64,000 nucleotides of DNA, taken from contig NZ_NIDE01000001.1 in assembly GCF_002197845.1 (NCBI RefSeq), positions 496,001 through 560,000 of the forward strand, in the 5' to 3' direction. The notes beneath the pieces are model-generated. The model did not search any database. It was given only the letters and a program-made list of their open reading frames with translations, and had not been told where the DNA came from. Origin of the DNA: Fimbriiglobus ruber (GTDB lineage Bacteria; Planctomycetota; Planctomycetia; Gemmatales; Gemmataceae). Of the stretch, positions 27,396 to 36,551 are shown piece by piece (positions within the stretch are counted from its first letter, which is position 1; each line of letters begins with the position of its first letter). The position numbers were made by a program, and so were the translations under genes.

Positions 27396-27435
27396 CATTT
27401 GTCCGGGGTTCGCGAAGCGTACCCCCGGGCAAATG
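27396..27435. repeat. Imperfect inverted repeat
   Basis: Left arm about 27396-27409 and right arm 27421-27435 pair with one mismatch and one bulge around an 11-base loop. It lies after the DUF1559 gene in the 171-base gap, so it may end that operon. Confidence 0.5.
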
Positions 27436-27498
27436 CTTTCCCTTCCGGGTACAATCTCCTCAATCCGGATTCTTCCTCCGTAATCGTCTCGAACACAC

Positions 27499-29457
27499 AT
27501 GGCTTCCGACCGCGAATCGACGCCGCTGATCGATATCGTCGCCCTGGCGATCAGCCCCGCGCTGATCATGCTCATGGTCGGCAGCCTCGTCTTTTTCCTG
27601 ATCGAAGTGCTGTACGAGGGGCAGTATTCCGGCCGGCTGTTGTGGACGATGTTCTTCTTCGTCTTCGGGGCGGTGTTGATCGCGCGGCTCTCGATCCAGG
27701 AGAGCCGCAAGTACGCCGCCCTTTACGCGGGCGGGCTCGGCCTGGCGTGCTTCGTGGCGATGATGCAGTTCGTGGAATACCCGAACAAGACGCTCACCAT
27801 GATCGGCCCAGTCATCAACCTCGGGCTCATGGCCCTCGTCTGGTGGGTCTCGGACCGACTCACCTGGGACTGCACGCACTTCGACGAAGACCGCCGGGCG
27901 TCCGGCCGCGGTGTATTGTCCGCCGCCGGACTAGAAACCGCCGAGGCCGAGAAGGATGAAACCGACGAGGGCGCCGCGGACGAAACGACGAAGAAAAAGA
28001 AAGGCAAAAAGAGAAAAGCCACGGACGAAGGTTTTCTCGGCTGGACCGATCGATTCAAGGCATACCAGAAAGCCCAGAACAAGAAGCCGCACACGCCGGG
28101 CGTATGGGTACTTTATTTCGCCCTCGGTGCGCTCCCGCTTTTCGCCCTCGGCCAATCGCTCACCGACCCGTCCGACGCCGACCGCCGCCAGGCTACCTTC
28201 TTTCAAATGGCGGTCTACATCGCGAGCGCGCTCGGACTCCTTGTCACCACCACGCTTTTCGGTCTCAAGCGCTATCTGGAACAGCGCAACGCCCGCATCC
28301 CGACGCCGATGACGGTCGCGTGGCTGGTGTTGGGCGGCGGGTTAATCGTGGCATTCGTCGCCGTCGGTGCGATACTGCCGCGGCCGCATTCGGAAACGCC
28401 CCTCGTCAACCTCTCGCGGGCCGGCCAGAAAGACCGCGACGCCTCGCGGCACGCGGTTCTCCGCGACAACAACGCTGGCAAAGGCGAAGGCGCGGCCGGA
28501 GAAAAGACCGAAGCCGGGAAGGGACAGAACGCGGCCAAGAACGGCGAAAAAGGCGGTCAGTCGGGCGAAAAGGGGGGTGGAGGCGGGAAAGGTAAACAAC
28601 AGGGCGGCGACCAGAAGGGCGACAGCCAGGGCAAGCAAAGCGGCGAGAAATCCCAAGGGGAGAAATCGCAGGGCGAGAAATCTCAAGGTGAAAAGTCGCA
28701 GGGCGAGAAATCTCAAGGTGAAAAGTCGCAGGGCGAGAAATCCCAGAGCCAACAGGATCGTGGCAAACAATCGAAGTCGGAGCGGCAGGACAGCCAAAAC
28801 AAGGATCAGCGCGACGGATCGAAGGCACGAGATGCGGAGGAAAAGAAATCCGATTCGGACGACAGTTCTAAATCCGGGCAATCCGCTTCCCAGCGGATCG
28901 GCGAGATGATGGAGAGCGTCGGCCAGTTTTTGAAATGGGTCGTGTGGACCGTCATCGCGATCGCGGTCATTGCCGGGATAATCATTTTCGTCCTGAATTA
29001 CCTGGCACCGTTCACGACTTGGGCCCGTGGCCTCCTCGACTGGCTGCGAGGGCTGTTCGCGCGGAAGAAGCGCCCGGTTCGTGAGGGCGGGGACGAAGCC
29101 GTTGCCCCAACCGGGCCCAAACGTCCGCCACCGTTCGCCGTGTTCGACAACCCGTTCGCCGACGGCTCGGCTCGTCATCGCGAAGTGAGCGAACTGGTCG
29201 AGTACACGTTCACCGCGTTCGATTCCTGGGCTTGGGACCGCGACATCGGCCGCCAGCCGGAAGAGACGCCGATGGAATTTGCCGTCCGCGTCGGCCACGA
29301 ACACCTGGACCTGGACGAACCGGCGTTTCAGGTCGTGAACCTGTACGTCCGCGTCCTCTATTCCCGATCTCCTTTGCCGAAAGACGCGACCCGATCGCTC
29401 AAGAGCCTTTGGGAACAACTCGAATCCGCACCGCGGCCCGTGGCGGCCGCCACATGA
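27499..29457 (+). CDS. Membrane protein with GEKSQ tandem repeats and DUF4129-like C-terminus
   Basis: A 652-residue membrane protein. Hydrophobic segments occur near 15-35, 50-65, 75-95, 105-120, 205-225, 235-255 and 270-290, followed by a long hydrophilic Lys/Glu/Gln/Gly region (about 310-470), another membrane segment (about 475-500) and a cytosolic domain. That last domain (HREVSELVEYTFTAF through EQLESA) looks like DUF4129, found in transglutaminase-type membrane proteins. The hydrophilic region holds seven GEKSQ repeats (28642-28746), encoded as 15-base units. It overlaps the next gene by ATGA. Function unknown; the charged spacer may reach through the periplasm or wall. Confidence 0.82.
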   Translation: MASDRESTPLIDIVALAISPALIMLMVGSLVFFLIEVLYEGQYSGRLLWTMFFFVFGAVLIARLSIQESRKYAALYAGGLGLACFVAMMQFVEYPNKTLTMIGPVINLGLMALVWWVSDRLTWDCTHFDEDRRASGRGVLSAAGLETAEAEKDETDEGAADETTKKKKGKKRKATDEGFLGWTDRFKAYQKAQNKKPHTPGVWVLYFALGALPLFALGQSLTDPSDADRRQATFFQMAVYIASALGLLVTTTLFGLKRYLEQRNARIPTPMTVAWLVLGGGLIVAFVAVGAILPRPHSETPLVNLSRAGQKDRDASRHAVLRDNNAGKGEGAAGEKTEAGKGQNAAKNGEKGGQSGEKGGGGGKGKQQGGDQKGDSQGKQSGEKSQGEKSQGEKSQGEKSQGEKSQGEKSQGEKSQSQQDRGKQSKSERQDSQNKDQRDGSKARDAEEKKSDSDDSSKSGQSASQRIGEMMESVGQFLKWVVWTVIAIAVIAGIIIFVLNYLAPFTTWARGLLDWLRGLFARKKRPVREGGDEAVAPTGPKRPPPFAVFDNPFADGSARHREVSELVEYTFTAFDSWAWDRDIGRQPEETPMEFAVRVGHEHLDLDEPAFQVVNLYVRVLYSRSPLPKDATRSLKSLWEQLESAPRPVAAAT

Positions 29458-30155
29458 TCTCGTTCGTCATCCCCGCCCACAACGAAGAGCGCCACCTCGG
29501 CACAACGCTCGCCGCCCTGTTTGCTTCCGCGCAGGCGGTAGGCGAGCCGTTTGAAGTGATCGTCGTCAACGACACATCCACGGACCACACTCGGGCGATC
29601 GCGGAAGCCGGCGGAGCCCGGGTGGTCGATGTCACACACCGACACATCGCCCTGACTCGAAACACGGGTGCGCGGGCGTCCGTGGGAGAGGTACTGTTTT
29701 TCGTCGACGCTGACACACAAGCCAACCCCGCGGCCATCCGCGCCGGACTCCGCGCTATCCGGGCAGGGGCCATCGGCGGCGGGTGCGCCTTCCGGTACGA
29801 CGGCCCCGTCCCTCTCTGGGCGAAAATCGTCCACCCGATCGGGATCGAGGCGGCCCGGTTGCTCAAGCTCGTCGGGGGCTGCTTTCTGTTCTGTCGGCGG
29901 GAGGCATTCACCGCGGTAGGCGGCTTCAGCGAACGCTACCGCGTGGGCGAGGACGTGGCGTTCGTCAACGACCTGAAGCGCCGCGGCCGGTTCGTCGTAC
30001 CGCGGGAAATGGTCACGACTTCGAACCGCAAGCTGGACCGTATGAAGCCGCGGGCGGCCATCAGCCTGTTGCTGCGGTTCGCGGCCCGCGGTCCCGACAT
30101 GCACTTCACCCAGGAGGAACTCGATTTGTGGTACGGTCCCGCCGCCCGCGACTGA
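29454..30155 (+). CDS. Family 2 glycosyltransferase
   Basis: A 233-residue GT-A fold glycosyltransferase, cytosolic and probably membrane-associated. It has the nucleotide-binding start FVIPAHNEERHLGTTL, VVNDTSTDHT and the metal-binding DVD-like motif FFVDADTQ. The conserved acidic site near the end is GEDVAFVNDLKRRG. Start ATG 29454 overlaps the stop of the preceding membrane protein, so the two are coupled; a longer reading from 29232 lies in that gene's other frame. Donor and acceptor unknown. Confidence 0.9.
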   Translation: MISFVIPAHNEERHLGTTLAALFASAQAVGEPFEVIVVNDTSTDHTRAIAEAGGARVVDVTHRHIALTRNTGARASVGEVLFFVDADTQANPAAIRAGLRAIRAGAIGGGCAFRYDGPVPLWAKIVHPIGIEAARLLKLVGGCFLFCRREAFTAVGGFSERYRVGEDVAFVNDLKRRGRFVVPREMVTTSNRKLDRMKPRAAISLLLRFAARGPDMHFTQEELDLWYGPAARD

Positions 30156-30327
30156 CCGGCCGGCACAACCGCTACAACCGGCACTTCGCCCCCGCCCGTT
30201 CATAACGAATGTTTAGCCGGCCCCTTCTCGGCACCTTCCGGCGACCGCGTCTAGCAATCCGATGACAAATTCGGTACTTCTGATCTAGGCGGACTCATCT
30301 TCATAAACTCTCAGCCAGGCTCCCTCG

Positions 30328-32232
30328 ATGCTCCCTACCGAGCTGAATTGGATTACCCCGAACGACCTATACTTGTTCAACGAGGGAAGTCACGTACGAC
30401 TGTACGACAAGCTCGGCTCGCACCCGGCGACCGTTGGCGGCCGGGAAGGCTACCACTTTGCCGTCTGGGCCCCGAACGCGGATCACGTGTCGGTGGTCGG
30501 AGATTTCAACGGCTGGCGGCCGGGAAAGAACCCGCTCGAACGGTTCGAGCATTCGGGCGTGTGGGGCGGGTTCATTCCGGGCGTAAAATCTGGCACTTGC
30601 TACAAGTATCACATCGCGTCACCGCACAACGGATACAAGGTCGACAAGTGCGACCCGTTCGCGTTCACCTGCGAAATCGCCCCGAAGTCTGCCGCCGTCA
30701 CCTGGGATTTGAGCTACGAATGGCGGGACGCGGACTGGATGAAATCGCGGGGGCCGAAGATTGCCCATGACGCGCCGGTCTCCATCTACGAAATGCACCT
30801 CGGGTCGTGGATGCGGTCGCCCGAACCACCGTACCACTCGCTCAGTTACCGCGAAGTCGCCCCGCGCCTGGCCGACTACATCAAGCGGACGGGCTTCACG
30901 CACGTCGAATTCCTGCCCCTCACCGAACACCCGTTCTTCGGGTCGTGGGGTTATCAGGTCACGGGGTATTTCGCGGCCACGAGCCGGTTCGGCACGCCGC
31001 AAGACCTGATGTACCTGATCGATTACCTGCACCAGCACGGGATCGGCGTGATCATGGACTGGGTTCCGTCGCACTTCGCGACGGACGAGTTCGGCCTCGG
31101 CTTCTTCGACGGCACGCACCTCTTTGAACACGCCGAGCCGAAGCAGGGGTTCCACCCGGAGTGGGGCAGCTACATCTTCAACTACGAGCGGCACGAGATC
31201 CGCAGCTTCCTGCTGTCGTCCGCGCTGTTCTGGCTCGACAAGTACCACATCGACGGCCTCCGCGTCGACGCCGTCGCGTCGATGCTTTACCTCGACTACG
31301 CCCGCCAAGACGGTGACTGGGTCAGGAACCAGTACGGCGGGAAAGAGAACATCGGGGCGATCGACTTCCTCCGCCGGTTCAACCACGAAGTCTACACGCA
31401 CTTCCCGGACGTACAGACGATCGCCGAGGAATCGACCGCGTGGCCGATGGTGTCCCGGCCCACCTACGTCGGCGGGCTCGGCTTCGGGTACAAGTGGGAC
31501 ATGGGGTGGATGCACGACACCCTGCGGTATTGCCAGCGGGACCCGCTATTCCGCAAGTTCCACCACAACGAATTGACCTTCCGGCAGCTGTACGCGAACG
31601 CCGAGAACTACGTCCTCCCGCTGTCGCACGACGAGGTGGTCCACGGCAAGGGGCCGCTGTGGGACAAGATGGCCGGGGACGAGTGGCAGAAGTTCGCCGG
31701 TCTGCGGGAAATGCTGGCGTACCAGTGGGGGATGACGGGCAAGAAACTCATGTTCATGGGCGGGGAAATCGCCCAGCGGCAGGAATGGCGGCACGACGCG
31801 AGTATCGACTGGCACCTGCTCGAACACGACTCGCACCGCGGCGTCCAGCGGCTCGTCGCCGACTTGAACCGCCTGTACCGGTCCGAGCCCGCCCTCCACG
31901 AACTCGACACGGAGCCGGGCGGGTTCGATTGGATCGACTGCAACGACGCGGCCGGCAGCATGTACTCCTTCGTCCGCAAGGCGAAGGGGCACGACCGGAT
32001 CGTCTGCATCTTTAACTTCACCCCCGTCGTGCGGAACAACTACCGGATCGGCGTCCCCGGCCCGGGTTACTGGCGCGAGATCTTGAACACCGACGCCTCC
32101 TACTACGGCGGCAGCAACGTCGGCAACAGCGGCGGGACGCACGCGGAATTCCTCAGCTGCCACGGCCAGCCGTACTCAGTCTCCATCACCATCCCGCCAC
32201 TCGGGGCGGTGTTTTTGAAGGGCACGATTTGA
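30328..32232 (+). CDS. glgB: 1,4-alpha-glucan branching enzyme
   Basis: Forms alpha-1,6 branches in glycogen. The 634-residue enzyme has an N-terminal CBM48 domain (about 30-130, HFAVWAPNADHVSVVGDFNGW) and a GH13 barrel. Catalytic residues sit in DGLRVDAV (nucleophile Asp), TIAEESTAWP (acid/base Glu) and LSHDEVVHGKG (transition-state Asp). A C-terminal beta domain follows. Length matches the shorter GlgB type without the extra N-terminal module. No glgC or glgA is adjacent. A strong hairpin terminator lies 22 bases after the stop. Confidence 0.97.
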   Translation: MLPTELNWITPNDLYLFNEGSHVRLYDKLGSHPATVGGREGYHFAVWAPNADHVSVVGDFNGWRPGKNPLERFEHSGVWGGFIPGVKSGTCYKYHIASPHNGYKVDKCDPFAFTCEIAPKSAAVTWDLSYEWRDADWMKSRGPKIAHDAPVSIYEMHLGSWMRSPEPPYHSLSYREVAPRLADYIKRTGFTHVEFLPLTEHPFFGSWGYQVTGYFAATSRFGTPQDLMYLIDYLHQHGIGVIMDWVPSHFATDEFGLGFFDGTHLFEHAEPKQGFHPEWGSYIFNYERHEIRSFLLSSALFWLDKYHIDGLRVDAVASMLYLDYARQDGDWVRNQYGGKENIGAIDFLRRFNHEVYTHFPDVQTIAEESTAWPMVSRPTYVGGLGFGYKWDMGWMHDTLRYCQRDPLFRKFHHNELTFRQLYANAENYVLPLSHDEVVHGKGPLWDKMAGDEWQKFAGLREMLAYQWGMTGKKLMFMGGEIAQRQEWRHDASIDWHLLEHDSHRGVQRLVADLNRLYRSEPALHELDTEPGGFDWIDCNDAAGSMYSFVRKAKGHDRIVCIFNFTPVVRNNYRIGVPGPGYWREILNTDASYYGGSNVGNSGGTHAEFLSCHGQPYSVSITIPPLGAVFLKGTI

Positions 32233-32254
32233 TCTGTCGTTGAGGCATCAAGTA

Positions 32255-32310
32255 GCCAAGACCTCGGCCGCCCCGATCTCATTCGAGATCGGGGCGGCCG
32301 AGGTCTTGGC
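32255..32310 (+). terminator. Strong hairpin after glgB
   Basis: Left arm 32255-32280 and right arm 32285-32310 are exact reverse complements over 26 bases with a four-base loop (32281-32284). It is followed by CCCCTTAGTC rather than a clean T-run, so it may also act as an mRNA-stabilising hairpin or be a dispersed palindrome. Confidence 0.75.
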
Positions 32311-32361
32311 CCCTTAGTCACACAAGCGGCCGTCTCGCCTGGCAGACCGTAAGATTGCTCC

Positions 32362-33993
32362 ATGTCCCTACGCGTCTCGAATCTTCGCTTGCCCGTCGAG
32401 GAGCCGGAAGCGCTCCTGCCCACGCACCTCGCCCGCGCGCTCGGCGTCGCGCCGACTGACCTGCGCCGGTGGCGCGTCCTCCGCAAGAGCCTGGACGTTC
32501 GCGACAAGCGGCAACTCCGCTTCGTTTACAACTTTGAGGTCGAACTCCCGGCCGACGAACTTTCGGTCACCTCCCGCGCGGGCGATCGGCCACACCCGGC
32601 GGCCCAGGTCGAGTTGTTCGACGACCCGCCGTTCGCCATGCCCGACCCCGGCTCGGCGCCGCTCGCCCACCGCCCCGTCGTCATCGGCTCCGGGCCAGGC
32701 GGACTGGTCTGTGCGTACTTCCTCGCGTTGCACGGCTATAAGCCTTTGCTCCTCGAACGCGGCACGCCGGTCAGCGAGCGCATCCGGGACGTGAAGCGAT
32801 TCGACGAGGGGGGCAAGTTCCACCCGGAGAGCAATTACCTTTTCGGCGAAGGCGGGGCGGGGACGTTTTCCGACGGCAAGTTGACGTGCCGCGGGAGCGG
32901 GCCGGACGTCCTTCGCGTGCTGGAACTGTTCGCCGAGTGCAAAGGGCAGCAGCCGGGCAAGCCGAGCATTTTGTACTACCACCGCCCCCACTTGGGCAGT
33001 AATCGTCTGCCTGCGGTCGTAAAGGCAATCCGCCAAAAGATCGAGGGGCTGGGCGGCGAGGTCCGGTTCCACACCAAGGTCGACGACCTAACTTTTAACG
33101 AAACCGGGCTGCAAGGCGTGGCCACGTCGTCCGGGTTCATCCCGACGCCGGTGGCCGTCCTCGCGACCGGGCACAGCGCGCGGGACACGTACGCCGTCCT
33201 CGAACGGCGGGGCGTGCCGATGAACGCCAAGCCGTTCCAGTTCGGCGTCCGCGTCGAACACCGGCAGGACGTGATCAACGAAGTCCAGTACGGCCCGCGG
33301 CACACCGCTTACGAAGACGCGCTGGGGAACGCCGACTATTCGCTCGTGGCCCACGGCAAGCACGACCTGTTCACGTTCTGCATGTGCGCCGGTGGCTACA
33401 TCATCCCGAGCGTGTCCGAGGAAGGGTACTTCTGTACAAACGGGATGTCGCTCTCTCGCCGCGATTCGCCTTACGCGAACAGCGGGTTGGTCGTGACGGT
33501 TCCGGTCGAGGCGTTCGAGGGGACCGACGTCCTGGCGGGCGTGCGGCTCCAGGCGAAATACGAGAAGAAAGCATTTGAACTCGGCCGCGGGGTGTATGCC
33601 GCCCCGGTCCAGCGGGCGCGGGACTTCCTCGCCGGGCGTGTTTCAAAAGACACACTGTCGAGCAGCTACCCCCGCGATAAAGTTGCTGTCGACCTACGGG
33701 AGGTGTTGCCTCCGGTGGTCGCAGCCGCGGTAAAACACGGGCTACCGCAGATGGACCGCCGCTGGCAGGGGCGGTTTCTGGCGGACGCGGTCCTCGCCGG
33801 TCCGGAAGCGCGGGGAAGCTCCCCCGTCCGCGTCGACCGCGACCCGGAGACGCGCGAGTCGCCCGGGGTCCGCGGGCTCTACCCGGTCGGCGAGGGGGCC
33901 GGGTACGCTGGCGGGATCGTGAGCGCCGCGGTGGACGGGTTGCGAACAGCCAAGGCGATCGTCGCCCGGTACGCGCCGCTGGGAAAAGGATGA
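32362..33993 (+). CDS. FAD-dependent oxidoreductase, COG2509 type
   Basis: A 543-residue flavoprotein. The first 100 residues form a small helical/beta domain (RVLRKSLDVRDKRQLRFVYNFEV). The dinucleotide motif VVIGSGPGGLVCAY (about 110-123) follows, with a second conserved stretch FGEGGAGTFSDGKL and the C-terminal FAD-ribose motif GLYPVGEGAGYAGGI. This matches the widespread uncharacterised NAD(P)/FAD-dependent group near COG2509. The substrate is unknown. It is monocistronic. Confidence 0.88.
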   Translation: MSLRVSNLRLPVEEPEALLPTHLARALGVAPTDLRRWRVLRKSLDVRDKRQLRFVYNFEVELPADELSVTSRAGDRPHPAAQVELFDDPPFAMPDPGSAPLAHRPVVIGSGPGGLVCAYFLALHGYKPLLLERGTPVSERIRDVKRFDEGGKFHPESNYLFGEGGAGTFSDGKLTCRGSGPDVLRVLELFAECKGQQPGKPSILYYHRPHLGSNRLPAVVKAIRQKIEGLGGEVRFHTKVDDLTFNETGLQGVATSSGFIPTPVAVLATGHSARDTYAVLERRGVPMNAKPFQFGVRVEHRQDVINEVQYGPRHTAYEDALGNADYSLVAHGKHDLFTFCMCAGGYIIPSVSEEGYFCTNGMSLSRRDSPYANSGLVVTVPVEAFEGTDVLAGVRLQAKYEKKAFELGRGVYAAPVQRARDFLAGRVSKDTLSSSYPRDKVAVDLREVLPPVVAAAVKHGLPQMDRRWQGRFLADAVLAGPEARGSSPVRVDRDPETRESPGVRGLYPVGEGAGYAGGIVSAAVDGLRTAKAIVARYAPLGKG

Positions 33994-34126
33994 ATGGTGC
34001 TGTTGCGAGGTCGCAGTCTGCGGAACAGATGACTATCCGGGCATCAATTCCCGCGATCGCGTTTTCCCTTCCCCTCATGCCAAAAATCCCGTCGACCGAA
34101 CGATACCAAGCGTTGCTCTGAACAAG

Positions 34127-34182
34127 TTGGAGTCTCGGCTTCAGCCGGTCCGGGAATGCACCGGCTGAAGCCGGGACTCCAA
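34127..34182. repeat. Inverted repeat, 23-bp arms
   Basis: Left arm 34127-34149 and right arm 34160-34182 pair with one mismatch across a ten-base loop. It lies in the 359-base gap 33994-34352 after the oxidoreductase. The rest of the gap holds only the upstream region of the small Tyr-rich gene; nothing else is visible. Confidence 0.85.
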
Positions 34183-34352
34183 CGCCGACGGGCCTCCATC
34201 CATATAAGCCCAAAGCACGGAAAAATCGAATTTTAGCCGCGCCAAATTGCGCAATTTGCGGGGATTAATACTCCTGCGCAAGCTTGAATAAGCCACTCGT
34301 TTGGTGTCGGCGGGAGAAATGATTGAACAATGAGCAACCTGGAGAATCGATC

Positions 34353-34673
34353 ATGAAGGTTACCGTTCTTGTCCTCGGCGTGGGCCTCGCGGTCCTCGGC
34401 CTCACCAGCACCGCGTCCGCCCAGCAGCCCTGCTACGGCACGCCCGTCGTGTACAACCAAGCCTACGCAACGTACCCGACCAGCTACTACCCGACGGCCG
34501 TCTCCTACAGCTACCCCGTGTCCACCCCCGCTTACTACTCCAACTATGCCCCGACCTACTACACCCCGACCTTCGGCTACAGCACCTACCAGCGATGCGG
34601 CTACCCGGCTTACTCGTATTCGTCTTACGGGTGTTACTCCCGCGTGAGCTGCCGATCCTGCTTCTGCCGCTAA
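34353..34673 (+). CDS. Small secreted Tyr/Cys-rich protein
   Basis: A 106-residue protein with a clear signal peptide (about 1-25, cleaved near TASAQQ). The mature part is very rich in Tyr, Ser, Thr and Pro (for example YPTSYYPTAVSYSYP), with cysteines clustered at the end (CYSRVSCRSCFCR). No family recognised. The composition suggests an extracellular or cell-surface protein that could be cross-linked through tyrosines or disulphides. ATG 34353 is chosen because GGAGA lies seven bases upstream; an earlier in-frame ATG at 34323 lacks one. Confidence 0.75.
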   Translation: MKVTVLVLGVGLAVLGLTSTASAQQPCYGTPVVYNQAYATYPTSYYPTAVSYSYPVSTPAYYSNYAPTYYTPTFGYSTYQRCGYPAYSYSSYGCYSRVSCRSCFCR

Positions 34674-34718
34674 CCTGCCTCCGGCCACCACGGCTGCCAT
34701 CGTCGTCACGCCAGATTT

Positions 34719-34795
34719 CGCGGGTCCGTTTCTCCGCCCGGCTACTCCCGCCCCGGGCACTCTCCGCAGACCAGGGGGAGCGAAACGGACCCGCG
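34719..34795. repeat. Imperfect inverted repeat in the 34.7-35.2 kb gap
   Basis: The 13-base core at 34719-34731 recurs as its reverse complement at 34783-34795, with further weak pairing on the flanks and about 50 bases between. It lies in the 503-base gap 34674-35176, which also holds a terminator at 34829-34866 and the upstream region of the phosphoesterase. Confidence 0.6.
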
Positions 34796-34828
34796 AGATT
34801 CGGTTCGATCACATTCCATCAAACAGAG

Positions 34829-34866
34829 GAAAGGCCGGCGAGGAATCTCACCGGCCTTTCTTTCAT
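34829..34866 (+). terminator. Intrinsic terminator of the small Tyr-rich gene
   Basis: A 10-bp perfect stem (34829-34838 with 34851-34860) and a 12-base loop, followed by TTTCATTT. Classic rho-independent form on the + strand. Confidence 0.8.
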
Positions 34867-35176
34867 TTCCATCCAGCTCGTTGACCACCTGAGGGTTGGC
34901 GCCGGCTCACGGACCGAGAAATTCTCGTGAAATCAGGTCTTCCAGTCTGGCATGAAGATCCGCCGGGGCTTACATATTCTGCACAGCGACGCCCCACAGA
35001 CGGGCCATAGATCTCTTGTCTGTGCGAAGCCGGAGGGCATTGAATCCTTCCGCGGCGTCGCTCTCGATACACTCGGTTGTAGTTGGTCGCTTTGCCCGCC
35101 GGTTGGTTCACTCGCCCCAGCCAGACCTTTACCTGTCACAGCACGCCCGCCACCGCACGAAAGAGGATGGTGTACT

Positions 35177-36451
35177 TTGCGACGGATTCTTTTACTCGTC
35201 ACGGCGGTCGTCTGCGTCGCCGCTGCCGCCGTCTATTCACGGCAGCAATCGGCCACGGGTGACGTCGCGACGACCCAGACGACTTTGACGATCAAGACCG
35301 AAGAAAAGAACCCCTGGACCCACCTCAACCTGAACAACGGTCCCGAGCAATTCCAGTTCGCCGTCGTGACCGACCGCACCGGCGGTCACCGGGCCAAGGT
35401 CTTCTCCCGCGCGGTCCAACAGATTAACTTGCTCCAGCCCGAATTCGTGATGTCCGTCGGCGACCTGATCGAAGGTTACACGTCGAAGGAAGAACGGATC
35501 AAAGACGAGTGGAAGGAGTTCGAGGGGTACATCAAGAAGTTCGAGATGCCGTTCTTCTACGTCCCCGGCAACCACGACCTGTCGAGCAAAGAACTCGTCA
35601 CCGATTGGGGCGGTCGCTACGGCCGCAAGTATTACCACTTCATTTTCAAAAACGTCCTCTTCCTGGCGGTGAACTCCGAAGACCCGACCACCAAGATCTC
35701 AGAAGAGCAGGCGGCGTACTTCAAGAAGGTTCTGGACGAGAATCCCGCCGTGCGGTGGACGATGGTCTTCCTGCACAAGCCGTTGTGGGCGGACAAGGAC
35801 ATCGAGAAGAACGGCTGGGGCACGATCGAACGGGCTCTCGCGGGGCGCAAGTACACCGCCTTCTGCGGGCACGTCCACCGGTATCAGAAGTTCGTTCGCA
35901 ACGGGATGAACTACTACCAACTCGCCACCACCGGGGGCGGCAGCAAGATGCGGGGCGTAGCCTACGGCGAGTTCGACCACATCGCCTGGATCACGATGAA
36001 GAAAGACGGCCCGCTCATCGCTAACGTGCTACTCGACGGCGTCCTGCCGGAAGACCTGAAACTTCCGGAATCGGAAGAGCCGGGCTCGGTTCGGAAGATG
36101 GTCAAGACGTACCCCCTCAAGGGCAAGGTTTCGCTCGACGGCAAGCCGGTCGGCAAGGCGACCGTCCGCTTCTACAAGACTGGCGCGATGGACAAGTTCA
36201 CGCTGGTAGCCGACGGGGTAACTGAAACGGACGGTACGTTCCTCCTGAGTACCTACAAGGCGTTTGACGGTGTCCCGGTCGGCGAATACACGGTCACCGT
36301 TAAGCAGGTTGGCGAGTACGACGACGGCGATACGCCCGGGGCCGCCAAGAACACACTCCCGGGAAAATACGCGGCGCCGAAAACCTCACCGCTGAAAGTC
36401 GAAGTCAAAGCCGAGGGGGCCAACGAGGTCAACCTGGAACTGACGAAATAA
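35177..36451 (+). CDS. Exported metallophosphoesterase with C-terminal carboxypeptidase-regulatory-like domain
   Basis: A protein of about 424 residues. A signal peptide or anchor (LRRILLLVTAVVCVAAAAV) precedes a calcineurin-like phosphoesterase domain (about 50-310). Metal-binding motifs are the opening TDRTGGH (His of the usual DxH replaced by Arg), GDLIEGY, GNHD and GHVHR. The C-terminal 110 residues form a beta-sandwich (KVSLDGKPVGKATVRFYKTG, PVGEYTVTV), common in planctomycete surface proteins. TTG 35177 is the proposed start, ten bases after GAGG; longer in-frame readings would add an unlikely Pro-rich leader. Acts outside the cytoplasm on an unknown phosphoester. Confidence 0.85.
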   Translation: MRRILLLVTAVVCVAAAAVYSRQQSATGDVATTQTTLTIKTEEKNPWTHLNLNNGPEQFQFAVVTDRTGGHRAKVFSRAVQQINLLQPEFVMSVGDLIEGYTSKEERIKDEWKEFEGYIKKFEMPFFYVPGNHDLSSKELVTDWGGRYGRKYYHFIFKNVLFLAVNSEDPTTKISEEQAAYFKKVLDENPAVRWTMVFLHKPLWADKDIEKNGWGTIERALAGRKYTAFCGHVHRYQKFVRNGMNYYQLATTGGGSKMRGVAYGEFDHIAWITMKKDGPLIANVLLDGVLPEDLKLPESEEPGSVRKMVKTYPLKGKVSLDGKPVGKATVRFYKTGAMDKFTLVADGVTETDGTFLLSTYKAFDGVPVGEYTVTVKQVGEYDDGDTPGAAKNTLPGKYAAPKTSPLKVEVKAEGANEVNLELTK

Positions 36452-36471
36452 ACCTGATTCGAGTGATTGCG

Positions 36472-36506
36472 ACCGCGGCCGGAGAATACCGGCCGCGGTT
36501 GTTTGT
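36472..36506 (+). terminator. Intrinsic terminator after the phosphoesterase
   Basis: Stem 36472-36482 with 36489-36499, exact over 11 bases with a six-base loop, followed by TGTTTGTG. It separates convergent genes. Confidence 0.75.
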
Positions 36507-36551
36507 GAACTCGTTTCGAGACTTCTGGACATAAGTGACCGAGCCTGGCGG

